Source: Eutypa lata (lineage: Eukaryota; Ascomycota; Sordariomycetes; Xylariales; Diatrypaceae). Taken from it: DNA of 64,000 bases. The position numbers and the translations under genes were made by a program. Each line of letters opens with the position of its first letter. Positions within the stretch are counted from its first letter, which is position 1. The notes beneath the pieces are model-generated. The model did not search any database, had not been told where the DNA came from, and worked only from the letters and a program-made list of their open reading frames with translations. Below, piece by piece: positions 24,065 through 35,261 of the stretch. Location of the stretch: NCBI GenBank assembly GCA_022661535.1, contig JAKULF010000008.1:2232001-2296000 (forward strand), read 5' to 3'.

Positions 24065-24722
24065 TCATTGAAATTTAGCAGGATTACTGGGTATCAACTT
24101 CCTCAACACCTCGATCTGGCGGGCTTGCACCTTATTTTTCAAATCCGATACACCACGCTTATCGAGCCGTCGAGTCCCATTCGAATAGACGACGGTGAAA
24201 TCCGGTATCACTTCACCGGGCCGTATGACCGTCTGTGGCGTGAGGGTGCAATGCTAAGGATATTGATTAGCACTCCTATTCCATTCGCCACTTCACAAGT
24301 TTTATATATATAAGCAAACTCACCTTCCCAACCTTCGCCCCCTTACTGACCCTACAGCCCACACCCACCAGTGTCCCCTCCCCGACGACGGTGCCTCCGG
24401 CCTCGACCACGGCGCTGACCTCTATGGTGGCGTAGTCGTGGATCATGACGCCCTCGCGCGAGTCGGTCGGGGACGGGTTCGAGGGCGCGGCGCCGACGAC
24501 GGTGCGCTCGTGCACGATGCACCGCCGGCCGATGGTCACGCGGCCGTTCGACGAGTCCAGCCGCGCCCGCGGGTGCACCACCGACTCGGAGCTGATGTTG
24601 ATGGTGTGGTGGCCGGCCAGCAGCGCCGAGTCGGCGATAATGATGGACGAGGAGAAGTTCACGGGTGCCTTGGGACCCGAGGGCGCGCGGGGGAGGATCG
24701 ATTGCCGTTTGCTGGAGGACAT
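24065..24722 (-). CDS. DCTN6: Dynactin subunit p27 (DCTN6-like), 2 exons
   Basis: Exon 1 is 24722-24324 and exon 2 is 24253-24065, joined in phase across a GTGAGT donor and a CCTTAG acceptor, for 195 residues. The body is a left-handed beta-helix of hexapeptide repeats (IIIADSALLAGHHTINIS, VVHPRARLDSS, VTIGRRCIVHERTVVGA, ATIEVSAVVEAGGTVV, VGVGCRVSKGAKVGK). Exon 2 gives the family's C-terminal VIRPGEVIPDFTVVYSNG and IPSNPAKF. This subunit sits with p25 and Arp11 at the pointed end of dynactin and helps link dynein to cargo. Without the splice the protein would end in intron-coded residues and lose the conserved tail. It is divergently paired with the complex I gene. Confidence 0.9.
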
Positions 24723-25405
24723 CGTGAAAAGGTCGTGGTTCGCAATGGACGGGGTTTCTCTTTTCGGTTGTTTTTTTCGTTTCCTTTTATATTAGGATGC
24801 ACGAGATGGAATCGGAACCTCTGGGCATATGTTGGGTTATGAGTTCGGCCTCATACCTATCCGTTATCCTCCTTGGTTGCCCGTTAATTCCCCGCCAGGG
24901 ACAATTCAAATCATCGTTGGTTGGTTACGGTTCTCAAGGTTGTCGACGTCGTTAATACAATTCGCTTTATCCGATATCGTCGCGTCGTTGTAGGTTATGC
25001 AACAAACAGAAAAGTGTAGTTTATTAGTTATAAGTAGATACTTCGGTACTTTGAATGAGGTCATCTACTCTCTAAGAATGTGGCCGGGCATGAAGTGGGC
25101 TGGTGGGTTGTGGCTAACGCCCTAACTAATTAGAGCTTCCAGTCACTTGCCACATTTTATCAATCGTACCCATAAAAAGCTTCTCGTCCTAACCAATCAA
25201 CATCTACGTATTTCAGTCTGGTCCATCTCAATTCATTCAAGTGCCTCATTAAATTCCCGACAACGACGATACCTGCAACATCTTTTTGCCGAGCTTAGGT
25301 TGGGTATCTCACCTACTTAATTTTGATTCCGCCTCTGCGACCTGTCCATTCCCCTATTTCCGGTCAATTGAGCGAACACCACAGACGGTAAAATCGACCG
25401 ACGAT
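24723..25405. promoter_or_regulatory. Shared divergent promoter region of dynactin p27 and nuo-51
   Basis: About 680 bp between two divergent starts. A CCAAT box lies at 25193-25197, about 210 bp before the complex I start, a common activator site for fungal respiratory genes. Its use here is inferred. Confidence 0.5.
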
Positions 25406-27014
25406 ATGCTGTCCAGGACTTCGGCGCCGTCGGCAGCCTCTGCGAAGGCCCTGGCGCGCGTTGCTCTTCCGTCCACTACGCAAGCCCGATCCTTTGCTAC
25501 TGTCCAGGATGGCACTCCGACGCGAACATATGGTGGCCTTAAGGACCAAGATCGCATATTCCAGAACCTCTACGGCCGATACCCACCCGATCTCAAACAT
25601 GCAAAGAAGATGGGCGATTGGCACAAGACTAAAGAAATTATATTAAAAGGTCATGACTGGATCATTAGCGAGGTTAAGGCATCTGGTCTGCGAGGAAGAG
25701 GAGGAGCTGGTTTCCCTTCTGGTTTGAAATGGGTATGTCCTGGACAATCAATGGCTGTTGGCCACTGGCGGATCATATAGAGGCTAACAACCGAATCATG
25801 TAGTCATTTATGAACTTCAAAGACTGGGATAAGGACACCAAGCCGAGATACCTTGTAGTAAATGCCGATGAAGGCGAGCCCGGAACATGCAAGGACCGAG
25901 AAATTATGCGGAAAGACCCTCACAAGCTGATCGAAGGATGCCTGGTCGCTGGCCGAGCCATGAACGCCACCGCCGCTTACATCTACATCCGTGGTGAATT
26001 TATCCACGAAGCTGCCGTCCTCCAAACTGCTATCAACGAAGCCTACGCCGATGGTTTGATCGGAAAGAACGCTTGCGGTTCCGGCTACGATTTCGACGTC
26101 TATATCCACCGTGGTGCCGGTGCTTACGTTTGTGGCGAGGAGACATCGTTGATCGAATCCCTGGAAGGAAAGCCTGGAAAGCCCCGACTCAAGCCGCCTT
26201 TCCCCGCTGCCGTCGGTGTATTTGGTTGCCCATCTACCGTTGCCAATGTCGAAACTATCGCTGTTGCCCCCACTATCTGCCGAAGAGGTGGTAACTGGTT
26301 CGCCGGCTTCGGTCGCGAGCGGAATCAGGGCACCAAGCTTTTCTGTATCTCCGGACACGTCAACAACCCTGCCACAGTTGAGGAGGAGATGAGCATTCCT
26401 CTGCGTGAGCTTATCGACAAGCACTGCGGTGGTGTCAGGGGTGGCTGGGATAACCTGCTTGCCATCATTCCAGGTGGCTCCTCCACTCCCATCTTGCCTA
26501 AGCGTGTTTGCGATGACCAACTGATGGACTTCGATGCACTCAAGGATAGTCAGTCTGGTTTAGGTACTGCGGCAGTTATCGTCATGGACAAGAGCGCCGA
26601 CGTAGTCCGGGCCATCTCACGATTAAGTCATTTCTACCGACACGAGTCATGTGGTCAATGCACTCCATGCCGAGAAGGTAGCAAGTGGACCGAGCAGATC
26701 ATGTCTCGGTTCGAGAAGGGTATGGGTCGTGAGCGGGAGATTGATATGTTGCAAGAGTTAACGAAGCAGGTTGAGGGACACACTATTTGCGGTAAGTAAT
26801 TACGTTCGAAACGCATTGCCAACTAGTTACTGACATGCACATAGCTCTGGGCGAAGCCTTCGCCTGGCCCATCCAGGGCCTTATCCGCCACTTCCGGCCA
26901 GAGCTGGAAGCGCGCATGCAGCAGTACCAAGCAGAGCACGGCTCCCAGGCGTACGCCGGTGGCTGGCACCCCAACTCTAGGAAAGAGGGCAAACTGATTT
27001 CACCTGGCCAATAG
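25406..27014 (+). CDS. nuo-51: NADH:ubiquinone oxidoreductase 51-kDa (flavoprotein 1) subunit, 3 exons
   Basis: Exons 25406-25732, 25804-26791 and 26845-27014 join in phase to 494 residues, the usual length. The subunit binds NADH, FMN and a [4Fe-4S] cluster at the tip of complex I on the matrix side. A basic presequence ([20 protein letters not shown]) precedes the mature start. The glycine loop [13 protein letters not shown] ends exon 1. [14 protein letters not shown] and [17 protein letters not shown] shape the FMN/NADH site. [11 protein letters not shown] (Cys392, 395, 398) and Cys438 in TICALGEA ligate cluster N3. The second intron falls between Gly and Ala of that last motif. I chose the ATG at 25406 because the earlier in-frame one lacks a targeting pattern. 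Confidence 0.97.
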
Positions 27015-27960
27015 AAGAGTTTTGCTTTTTATAATAGGGGTATAGAAGAATAGGCGGCGCGATGCGAAATGACGGCGAAAAAAGAACGCTGGTCAGAGAG
27101 AAAGCTTGCTTGCTTGTACTACATACTACTAAAACTAAGTACACGTCATATTGTACATACCTGTCGACAACTTGGTTTTTTTATGTCTATGGAAACTTTT
27201 GATAAGTGTTTCGGGTATACGTGAGCCTTGTCAGTAACTCGACATCTGTCCAACTGTGTGTCACACGGCGTGTAAAAGTCCAGCAATGTATGCTGTGCTA
27301 AAATTGGTGAAGTGAACACGACTTCTCGCTTCACATAAGCTTTATTCCGAGCTCACTATTCGATGAGACAGTGTCGGTCGACCCTTCGTTTCACCTTTCC
27401 CTGCTGCCTCTTGTGATAGGCTTTCCTCGCTGCTGTAGCACATGATCACTGTAGGTATATCGGCATCGCTAAATCAACGATACGATTGTCGTGCCATGAA
27501 AAGAAGGGATAGTACCTAGATAGAGTGGACAGAACAACCTCCAGCCGCTTCCCCCTCCCCTTAATCCCGGCGGGCCGAGTATCGGTAGGAAGGAAATCCA
27601 CTTTAAACACAGCGAAGTGGGGTCGCACACCGACCTCACCTCTCTCGGCTCCCCGTTAGCGATACCGATCTCCTCACACGCACACTCGCTACGGGTCTTC
27701 TCTCCGCTCCCGAAATCATAGATCCATTTCAAATTGATTGCCGTCGAGTTCTGGAACCCCTTGTACATATTTTTGTCCTTTCTCCGTGTGCTTTTCTTTT
27801 AGACAATTAGGCCTTTGTTACCATCAATCGCTATTTTTTATTTTTTTTGATTACTTACTTAGTTTTCTCGTGTTCCGGCAGTAAGCCAGTGACGGCTTTG
27901 CGAGTAGAAAAATCGGGGATTGTTTTGCGTTCGGGACGTCATACCAATCCATTTCCAGCC
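27015..27960. other. Intergenic between nuo-51 and PEX11
   Basis: Holds the nuo-51 3' end and the PEX11 promoter. A T-rich stretch lies at 27835-27850 just upstream of PEX11. Nothing else is supportable; a 99-codon minus-strand frame at 27469-27768 resembles nothing I know. Confidence 0.45.
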
Positions 27961-29416
27961 ATGGCTCGGACTTTGGACCAGTTCATTCGGTTTTCGACGG
28001 ATTCTAGTATGTATAGTTCATTCCTTGGAGTTTTGTATTCAAAGGCGCTTGTCATTTCTGTTCGGATATGTGTGGCAAGCAAGGCTGTTATACAATAAAG
28101 ATCGGGCCAGTACTCGGCGTCTTGCAGGGAGATATCCATGAGAAAAACACGTTATGACGGCCGTAGCAAGACTCGCCACAAGGATATAGGTTATGTACTG
28201 TGAAACGCCTTGATTAGGGGATGCTTCACGGTTTGGCAGATGGCGTTCCCACAACGAATGCGGAATAGGGGCTTTTTTTCCACTTCGAGGTTTAAAAACT
28301 CAGGATGGCTTGTGCTAGGCGTAGTTAAAGGGGTCATCAAGTTAGGTATCCCCCTAAGGTGGCGTTCCATCAGATAAGTTTATCTTGCGAAACCCTAGGT
28401 TGTACCCCCTAGTATATCTAGTTATGGCGTATCACCTCCTTAAACTATCCCACTTTGACGATTCAACGTCTATTCAACATGGTATCGTACTAACCCCTTT
28501 TCCAGTGGGCATGGAGCGGACCCTCCGGCTTTTGCAATCCATTGCCCAGATCCTGTCGTCGTACACCCTTCCATTCAACCTCCTCATCTACACCCTCACA
28601 CTCGCAGCAGAGAAGCCGCCCTCTCCCGACACAACCCACGTGGTCCTTCTCGCCCTGCGCCAGCAATTCGGACTAATCCGGCGCTTCTTCCGCCTCTTCC
28701 GGTTCCTAGAGTCCTTCAACGCAGCCCACAAGCTCTATTCCAATGCTAGCAGCAGTGTTTCCTCTTCATCGGGTGAAAAAGCCGCCACCCCTGGAACCGG
28801 AATCCAAACCGAGGAATGGCTCGACATCTTCGGCCGCACCTTCAACGGGATGTATCTCCTTCTCGAGGCGAGCACAACCATCGACGCCCTGCAGATCGAC
28901 GGCCTCGCCGTCTGGGCCCCCGAGACGAGCCGCAGCCTCGCCATCGAGGCCCAGCGCTTCTGGCTCTTCGCCCTCATCTGCGGTGTCTTCGCTGGGTCGC
29001 TGCGCGTCGTCAAGGTCCTCGCTTACACGCCTGTCCCGGTGACCGGGGATGTGTTTTCGCGCGGTTCTGACGCTGGCCCTGGATTTGGCGGTGAAGGGGA
29101 TAAGGGGGAGGAAAAGGAGAAGGATGGGGGTGGGGATGAAAAGTGGGATCTACAGCAAGAGCAAGCGCGCCTGCGCGCTCTCGCTAGCGATAGGAAGAAG
29201 GCTAGATCTATGTGGAGGCGCGACGTCCAGGCGAAGATCCGTGGTTTGGCGCGCGGCGTCTTGGCTAATGCCCTCGATGTTGCGTTGCCGGGTTCCGCGG
29301 TGGGTTGGCTCGATCTCGAGCCTGGTACTGTTGGTGTCGCTATGTTCGCCACTTCGATATTGACGGGCTTGGATGTTTGGGAGCGGTGCGGAAGGGAGGT
29401 GGGCCAGGGGTTGTGA
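27961..29416 (+). CDS. PEX11-family peroxisomal membrane protein, 2 exons
   Basis: Exon 1 is 27961-28006, encoding MARTLDQFIRFSTDS. After a 499-nt intron with a GTATGT donor and TTTTCCAG acceptor, exon 2 (28506-29416) continues in phase with MGMERTLRLLQSIAQIL. The total is 318 residues. Starting from the ATG inside the intron would lose the amphipathic N-terminus typical of PEX11 (xxTLDxFIRFxxD then G.ERTLRL.Q). LIRRFFRLFRFLESFNAAHKL is the conserved basic helix. WLDIFGRTFNGMYLLLEAST and a hydrophobic segment near SLAIEAQRFWLFALICGVFA follow. A Glu/Lys/Gly-rich linker precedes the C-terminal membrane part. The family remodels and divides peroxisomes. The intron is long for a fungus. Which PEX11 paralogue it is (A, B or C) I cannot tell; C-type seems likely. 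Confidence 0.8.
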
Positions 29417-29553
29417 AGTCACAAGGTAGTAATGATGTGAATAAGAACTGCCCTTCACAGAGGTCAGATCAAGTCAGATAACTATCCATTATTATTAAAT
29501 ATCCGATGTCTACCTGTGACCAGCTCGAATACTTAGTTACATGACAGCAAGCT

Positions 29554-31149
29554 TTAAATGAACTCTGGGCCAACCGGCCGCTGACTTTCAACGAGTTTGA
29601 TGCGTAACGTTGGATCCGGATAACCGGTTTGATGAATGATGACTTCTCTGTCAGTTTCCGGTATTGGCCACGCTTTGTGACTCCTGGATCGCACATATTT
29701 ATTTTCTCTAATCAACCCAAGGTCCACAGTCCGGTGAAATAAAGATTCCTCGGCCTTTTCGCAGCTTTTCTGATTGGCGAACTCAACAGAGTGCAATATG
29801 AACGTACGAAACAATTCCGTGCACCAAAACTTTAGGACAAGTACAAGAGCAGGTCTTATACAGCCTAAGGAGATATGAACACAGGCCATTAGCTCGCCTC
29901 CTTGCCAAAGAAATCCTAATTTATGTCGATCCCAAGTATCAGACGGGGCTGCTTCGATTATATTAGTGGGGTTTAATGGATGCTCTAGATGGACTCGGAC
30001 TAGGTGCATATCTCTTGCTATTATCCGTCTTGAATCTGACCGAGAGATTGTTTTCCGTAGATATATAGTTTCATGATATGCATCGGATAAGGAAACTGCT
30101 TCAAGTCCTGAGTGCAGGTCCTTGCAATATCCATCTGCCGTCTGTCGAAGTTTAATACCGAGGTGTTCTACACCAATACTACCTTGTTGAGCGCAATCGA
30201 GTAACAAGTATAGTCCGGTATCCTTGGGCAAAAGGACGGCTCTCTCCAATCGGACGCCTTTGCTAGTCACTGCAACCTCATTTCGATTTCTTATCCACCC
30301 CTGAACTCGACACAAGTCGACACAGTTATCAAAATCGGAGGGTGACTGTGCAAACGCTCCGGAAAGACCCTGAGGTTCCGAGTGTCCTGTTAGCGCTTCC
30401 CAGGCAAGCAAGGATAGATCGTTGCTCTGCCTAAATATCTCCTCTTGTAGTCGTATGAAAGCCTTGGAGCCTTCTCCGTATAGCATAGGCATGTTGATAT
30501 CAAATATTCCCATTAAGCTGTATGCCATGTCCTCAGATCTCGTAGTATGCCTTTTCGAAGCCCATGACATTCGCCTTCCTATTGCTATTGACTCTAGGGA
30601 AGCCTCATGACTAAGGATGTCCCTTGGTATCCGTGTGATGTCTTCTATAAGCGAAGCCAGAGATTCCTTGGTGCCGAATTCCAACCAGGCCCAATTATAG
30701 AATTCTAGAGTTCTGGGCGCGACCAGCTCCTGCAGCGTCCAGCCGCGGGTAAACCACTTGCAGGCCCTAAATACCGCACTCAAGGCCTCACTGCCTTCAT
30801 TTCCTATAGGTACATCTCCCACGGGCATGTCTGAGAGATACGCGAAGCAAATCTCTGCGTCATGGTACCACCTGTACATGGAGTTGATAGCTTCTGAGAG
30901 TTCCGCGCTGCTCGTCTTATCAATACAGCAGGTGTCGACCCAAGCGTATTTGATATTTCGCAACCTAGCCAACTCGCATGTCTTCTCTATCTTGGAGAAT
31001 CCCTTCTTTTCCCTAGCAATCGAGATGTCCTGAAAATCTTGGAGCGAGACTTCCTCTTCTCCCCAAGTGTGACTAAGGATTGCATATTTTACCATTTCAT
31101 GGCTCACCACTTCCTCGAACTGGAGGCTTTCTGTGTTGATCAGCCGCAT
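29554..31149 (-). CDS. HET-domain protein 1
   Basis: A single-exon, 531-residue protein starting MRLINTESLQFEE, the usual start of this class; an ATG seven codons upstream (31170) is also in frame. The heterokaryon-incompatibility domain spans about residues 18-165, with YAILSHTWGEEEVS, GFSKIEKTC, YAWVDTCCIDKTSSAELSEA and FTRGWTLQELVAP. The segment RRMSWASKRHTTRSEDMAYS and GIFDINMPMLYGEG after it are shared with HET protein 2 in this window. There is no NACHT, NB-ARC or repeat domain behind it; the C-terminal part is of unknown fold. HET proteins trigger growth arrest or cell death when unlike hyphae fuse, but most family members have no proven role. Confidence 0.93.
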   Translation of the reverse strand: MRLINTESLQFEEVVSHEMVKYAILSHTWGEEEVSLQDFQDISIAREKKGFSKIEKTCELARLRNIKYAWVDTCCIDKTSSAELSEAINSMYRWYHDAEICFAYLSDMPVGDVPIGNEGSEALSAVFRACKWFTRGWTLQELVAPRTLEFYNWAWLEFGTKESLASLIEDITRIPRDILSHEASLESIAIGRRMSWASKRHTTRSEDMAYSLMGIFDINMPMLYGEGSKAFIRLQEEIFRQSNDLSLLAWEALTGHSEPQGLSGAFAQSPSDFDNCVDLCRVQGWIRNRNEVAVTSKGVRLERAVLLPKDTGLYLLLDCAQQGSIGVEHLGIKLRQTADGYCKDLHSGLEAVSLSDAYHETIYLRKTISRSDSRRIIARDMHLVRVHLEHPLNPTNIIEAAPSDTWDRHKLGFLWQGGELMACVHISLGCIRPALVLVLKFWCTELFRTFILHSVEFANQKSCEKAEESLFHRTVDLGLIRENKYVRSRSHKAWPIPETDREVIIHQTGYPDPTLRIKLVESQRPVGPEFI

Positions 31150-31170
31150 TGCTGTTGTTTCGTTGAGCAC

Positions 31171-31698
31171 TTAAGTCGTCTTCTCCACTGATGTAGATAT
31201 TCGATAGATCGAGGAGGAATACAGGAGGTCTAGCCTAATTGGATAAGACAGCGCTTTTATATTGTGGTAAGACAAGATTGCTAGTGATGCTTATAATACG
31301 AATGAAAAAGTATCGTTGTAGTTAGCAGGATAACACCACCGGGTGAACATGCGGATGTTGGCTGGATGAGTGGCTGCGCCCCTATCGAATTAGAACATGA
31401 GGGGTAATTGAGAGTTACATCGCACATGTTTTGCAGTTAGGTAGACTAATACAACGGGCCGAAGTCCTCCTACGCTGTGATTGGTAGGCATCGAGACATT
31501 GCTCTCGAACAATTGAATGCTTAAGGCTCAGCTACAAACATTGTAATCACATGTGCCATTAAATCGATGGAAGACTGGACTCGGAGGCTAGGAAGTTAGG
31601 CATGGGATCTCCCAGATATACCTATCCTACGGTTAGGCTTCTCCCATTAATGAAAAACGCGTAAAATGAATTTATTAGTATTAAAAACTACAATCATC
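31171..31698. other. Intergenic, nothing recognised
   Basis: Spacer holding the HET protein 1 promoter and the 3' end of rhodopsin-domain gene B. Confidence 0.5.
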
Positions 31699-33315
31699 TC
31701 ATTCTCCTCCTCTTTCGACCGTGACCTCCGTCGTGCGAACAATCCCCTTTGGAGTATAATGCGAACTATCTCGTTTTATATGGAAAGATTTCGATGACTT
31801 CGCCCTGGGAGGAAGAATCCTGTCCGCGCTTGCCGAGCCATCGGAATCGTGCTTGTAAAACGTGGCGGAGGCCATGTTGTTGTTTCCACTCGTGGTCCCC
31901 AAATAAAAATTACTCTTATCACTATCGGCGTCGTCGTTGGGGGGCCGATTGGGAAACTTCTGCTGACGTGGACTGAGCGCATCTTTCGGCATAGTACTGC
32001 TGCCGCCGATCGTTACGAGGGCTACGCTCTTACGCCGTGAGCTTCCGTACCGGTTGTTGTAGTTGTAGTTATACTTGTAGCTTGATGGAAGCCTAAGGAT
32101 GCGACGCAAAAGAGGCTTTAGGGACGTTGCACAGGCCGCAATGATTCCTGTTTGGAGCTGGAGGCTGTTTTGATGGAATGCGTTAGTCGAGACTGGAGAA
32201 GGAGGGTATGAAGAACTTAGTCCTCAAATGGTGGTGGCTCGACTCACAATCCCCAGAATTGCACACTTTGTTCGCTAATAGCAAGAAGTTAGTCTCTTCC
32301 GTTGCGGAGTCTAAGTGATGATGTGAACATACAATGTCTTGTCCTTAGCCGTGGCAAATGCGAGCTGATAAACCGACCTTCACAATACCTAAAGCGACAG
32401 CGACGTAACCGAGACTCAAGATCCCAACTACATAAAGTTTAGACCGACGATCCATCTTAAGACCCAATACGATAGGTATTGGAAGGCTTGCTAAAGCAAT
32501 GTCGGTGAGAATGTTGTGAACTAAATTTCTGGTCGTTAGAATAATATGATCGAGCAATAAAGAGATACAAAGTTTATTACAGGACGTACCGGTGTTAGCT
32601 AAGCCTCCTCGAACTAACACAGTTACAGGCGCACAGGATGACGGTTCAAGAGATTTATCCCAATATGCGGCCATAGGGCGGCAGAAAAGCATGAAGGTGA
32701 GAACACCGCTGATGCAAAAGCAAATGTTGGAAACTTCAAGGTGCGGATGTCATTAGCCCAAATCTAGTCGAAGACTTGTTTGCTCAACTCGTAATCGGTG
32801 GATAAGTGGCATACCTATAATAGCCCAGAGTGACCACCTATACCATCTTTTGAAACCCAGCCGTAGTAAATTGGTAGCGATCGAGATCTTGAGAAACGTG
32901 AGAGCACCAGTCGCAGATATGATGCTTTGCCAGAAGGCAGCATGTTGAAAGATGACGTAGTCGGCGGGTTCTATTGTATCTTGGTGTTTACCAAGCCCAT
33001 AGTGTGATTGAATGATAAAGACACTCCAACCTCCAATTGCACAGACCTGGAGGGCAGAAATATCAGCATATCAATATGAAGTGTAGGTATCCCTTAACGA
33101 GAAAGACATGACAGCCTTACAGCACAGCAAACCATGAACACATCATCCCATCCCGGTGCCCTTGTCGCCCATACTTTTGCATATACCCGAAGTCCAACAC
33201 AGAGTACAGCGAGCGCGTGGAACGAGGTGGTGACGGCGATGATCCACGTCGTGTTGCTCTCCGCAGCCCTCGCCGGGTCGATGGGCTCGGTGGGCGGTGG
33301 ACCGGCAGCGTTCAT
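31699..33315 (-). CDS. Fungal rhodopsin-domain membrane protein B, 6 exons, with an apparent one-base frameshift
   Basis: Exons read as 33315-33121, 33046-32815, 32733-32590, 32520-32333, 32274-32248 (27 nt) and 32164-31699. Landmarks are RVYAKVWATRAPGWDDVFMV, HAAFWQSIISATGALTFLKI, NICFCISGVLTFMLFCRPM with AAYWDKS, HNILTDIALASLPIPIVLGL, and LQLQTGIIAACATSLKPLLR. A polar tail follows. All joins are in phase except inside exon 4. There the frame must shift by one base near 32365-32372, between VALGIVKV and VYQLAFATAKDKT. Without that shift the protein stops at a TAA a few codons later. The extra G could be a real inactivating mutation, a polymorphism, or a sequence error. The family is membrane-bound and of unknown ligand, related to gene A but not a close copy. 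Confidence 0.75.
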
Positions 33316-35261
33316 CTCGGCAGCACTAGAGTCGATTTTAGTGCTGGTCTGTTGCGAATCGATCGAGCTATGGCGACTTGGTGGCCCGGGCAGAAGCAGT
33401 GCTTCAAGGCTTGAATGGGTGAAGCTTGCTGGGATCTATGACGAGGACATGAAAGGCACATTAATCGATCTCTTACATAAATCTGTGACGGGTGACACAC
33501 GACACATGTGTGTGTGTGTGTGTGTGTGCCATAGGAGAACTATCTATACATGTTTTCCCCTCGCCATGTCAATGTCCTCTACCCTTTTGCCATTCCCCGA
33601 ACCACAAAAGTTCTGCATGTCTTCTCGTAAGGTGCCGGTGCTGGGATTACATTATGTGCCCATCTACTATAGGCGTATATGGAAGCCGCAACTTCTGTCC
33701 CCACTGAAGTTATTAAAGTGTGTACCATACATAGAACGGCCGGGCCGAACAGCATAGACGGAGACATCCCTTGTATTCCTCCATCATGGGTAAGATTCTT
33801 CATAGTGCATTAAGGCTGTGTATATACATGCCTATACCGTGTATGTCCTAGTTGATCTTGGAAGCGTTACATTTTACCGTGTCTACCGTTAGTTAGTCTT
33901 ATTGCCCCTCGAGTCCGGTCTAGAGGGCATATGCCTAATATGTTGAGAAACCGACCCTTGCGAGAGTCCACGTTTTGGAGACGCACGGGCAACCTGCTTA
34001 TATGAGAATAGAATGCGCCTATCCGTGCCTATGTCGTCAAATCCTTGTCTAAAATGGGGTGCTACTATAGTTGAATTTCTCCGGTACTAGACAAACCTGT
34101 ACTGAGCTCCAAGCCTTTCTAGGAGATATATGAGTATATTTGAAGATGGATTCATGCCGATGTCCTTCTTATTGTGAGTATCATTCTACCACTTAATACA
34201 GCTCCCTTGATGATGCCTTTGTTGAAGCCTTTGCAGCCGTTGAAATATACCAATATCCGATGTATATCAACTGTATTTCTGCACCATCCTTGATAATCTT
34301 CTATCCATTTTTTATACTTGAGAGAATGATAAGCTTCGTTTTTATAGTATTAGTGAATATTAGGTCAAGATATCAGTTACTCAATCCAGAAGTGTATCGC
34401 CACCCCGTCAAGAATCCATGTCCAGGGATTCAGTCATTGGCCCCCGCATTTGACTTTTGACGTGATGACCCCTGGTCTAACGCCAAGAAAGCGGCCAGGA
34501 TGTTCAAGAAACGGTCTTCTTACCATGTCATCGTGAACTTAAAAGCAAATAGGTGAGTTGTGTATACCATTAGACCATTAGATAGGGTGCTGGCGGAAGC
34601 CAAATCAGAATTGGTTGCTATATTAGAGCCGCAATTAGTCATTCAAGTTACAAGTGTTTCATGGTCTAAATATTATCCTTGTTACGTGCCCAATATAAGG
34701 CCAGGCATTCATGGAATTCTCCGATGTCGATAAAGCGCCAGGGTCAAGAAAGCTATATCGGAAAAGAGGGCCGAAGGCCATTGGAGAATTTGTCTCGCCT
34801 TTGTGTACGTACATAGGAAATGCATCCCAGGCAAACCATGCATAATTTGGAAGAGGATTATCTCGATATAAAATATCTGACTAATCGTATGAGGCAGGTG
34901 CTTTATAATGTACTGATAAACAACTACCTAGTAGGCGAGGTTGAGTATATCATATATATATATAAGGACCGAGACAAGGCTGGTGCGGGGGGAGCTTGGG
35001 AAATTATCTGCAGCCAAGGATCGATCCAGAACATGTCTCATAATCGTGTAACCGAGGGGATTTTTCACCTACTCAACTCATAAAACCACTGCACATAGCA
35101 CTCCATCTGGAGATCGTCCCCCAAGGTAACCGGTCTGCTGCCACTTCGGTGAACTTCCGTATCTTCGTGTTATTATTGTTGTGGCTGCTTGACACCTTGC
35201 CCTATATGGCAATCGGGAATATTTAATATACTTAAGTCGTTCTTTACATTCGCTCGTTTCA
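33316..35261. other. Divergent intergenic region
   Basis: About 1.9 kb between rhodopsin-domain gene B (-) and the FAD oxidoreductase (+). It contains the TG microsatellite listed next. No exon can be supported; open frames on the plus strand near 33134-33757 overlap gene B's first exon in antisense and look like shadows. Confidence 0.45.
33507..33528. repeat. (TG)11 microsatellite
   Basis: Eleven uninterrupted TG units about 190 bp upstream of rhodopsin-domain gene B. Confidence 0.95.

Noticed and set aside
24276..24330. Dynactin p27 ending at 24276 without splicing
   Set aside because: The tail would be intron-coded; splicing at 24323 to 24253 restores the conserved C-terminus.
33134..33757. 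207-codon plus-strand frame
   Set aside because: It overlaps exon 1 of rhodopsin-domain gene B in antisense and crosses a TG microsatellite; no known protein features.
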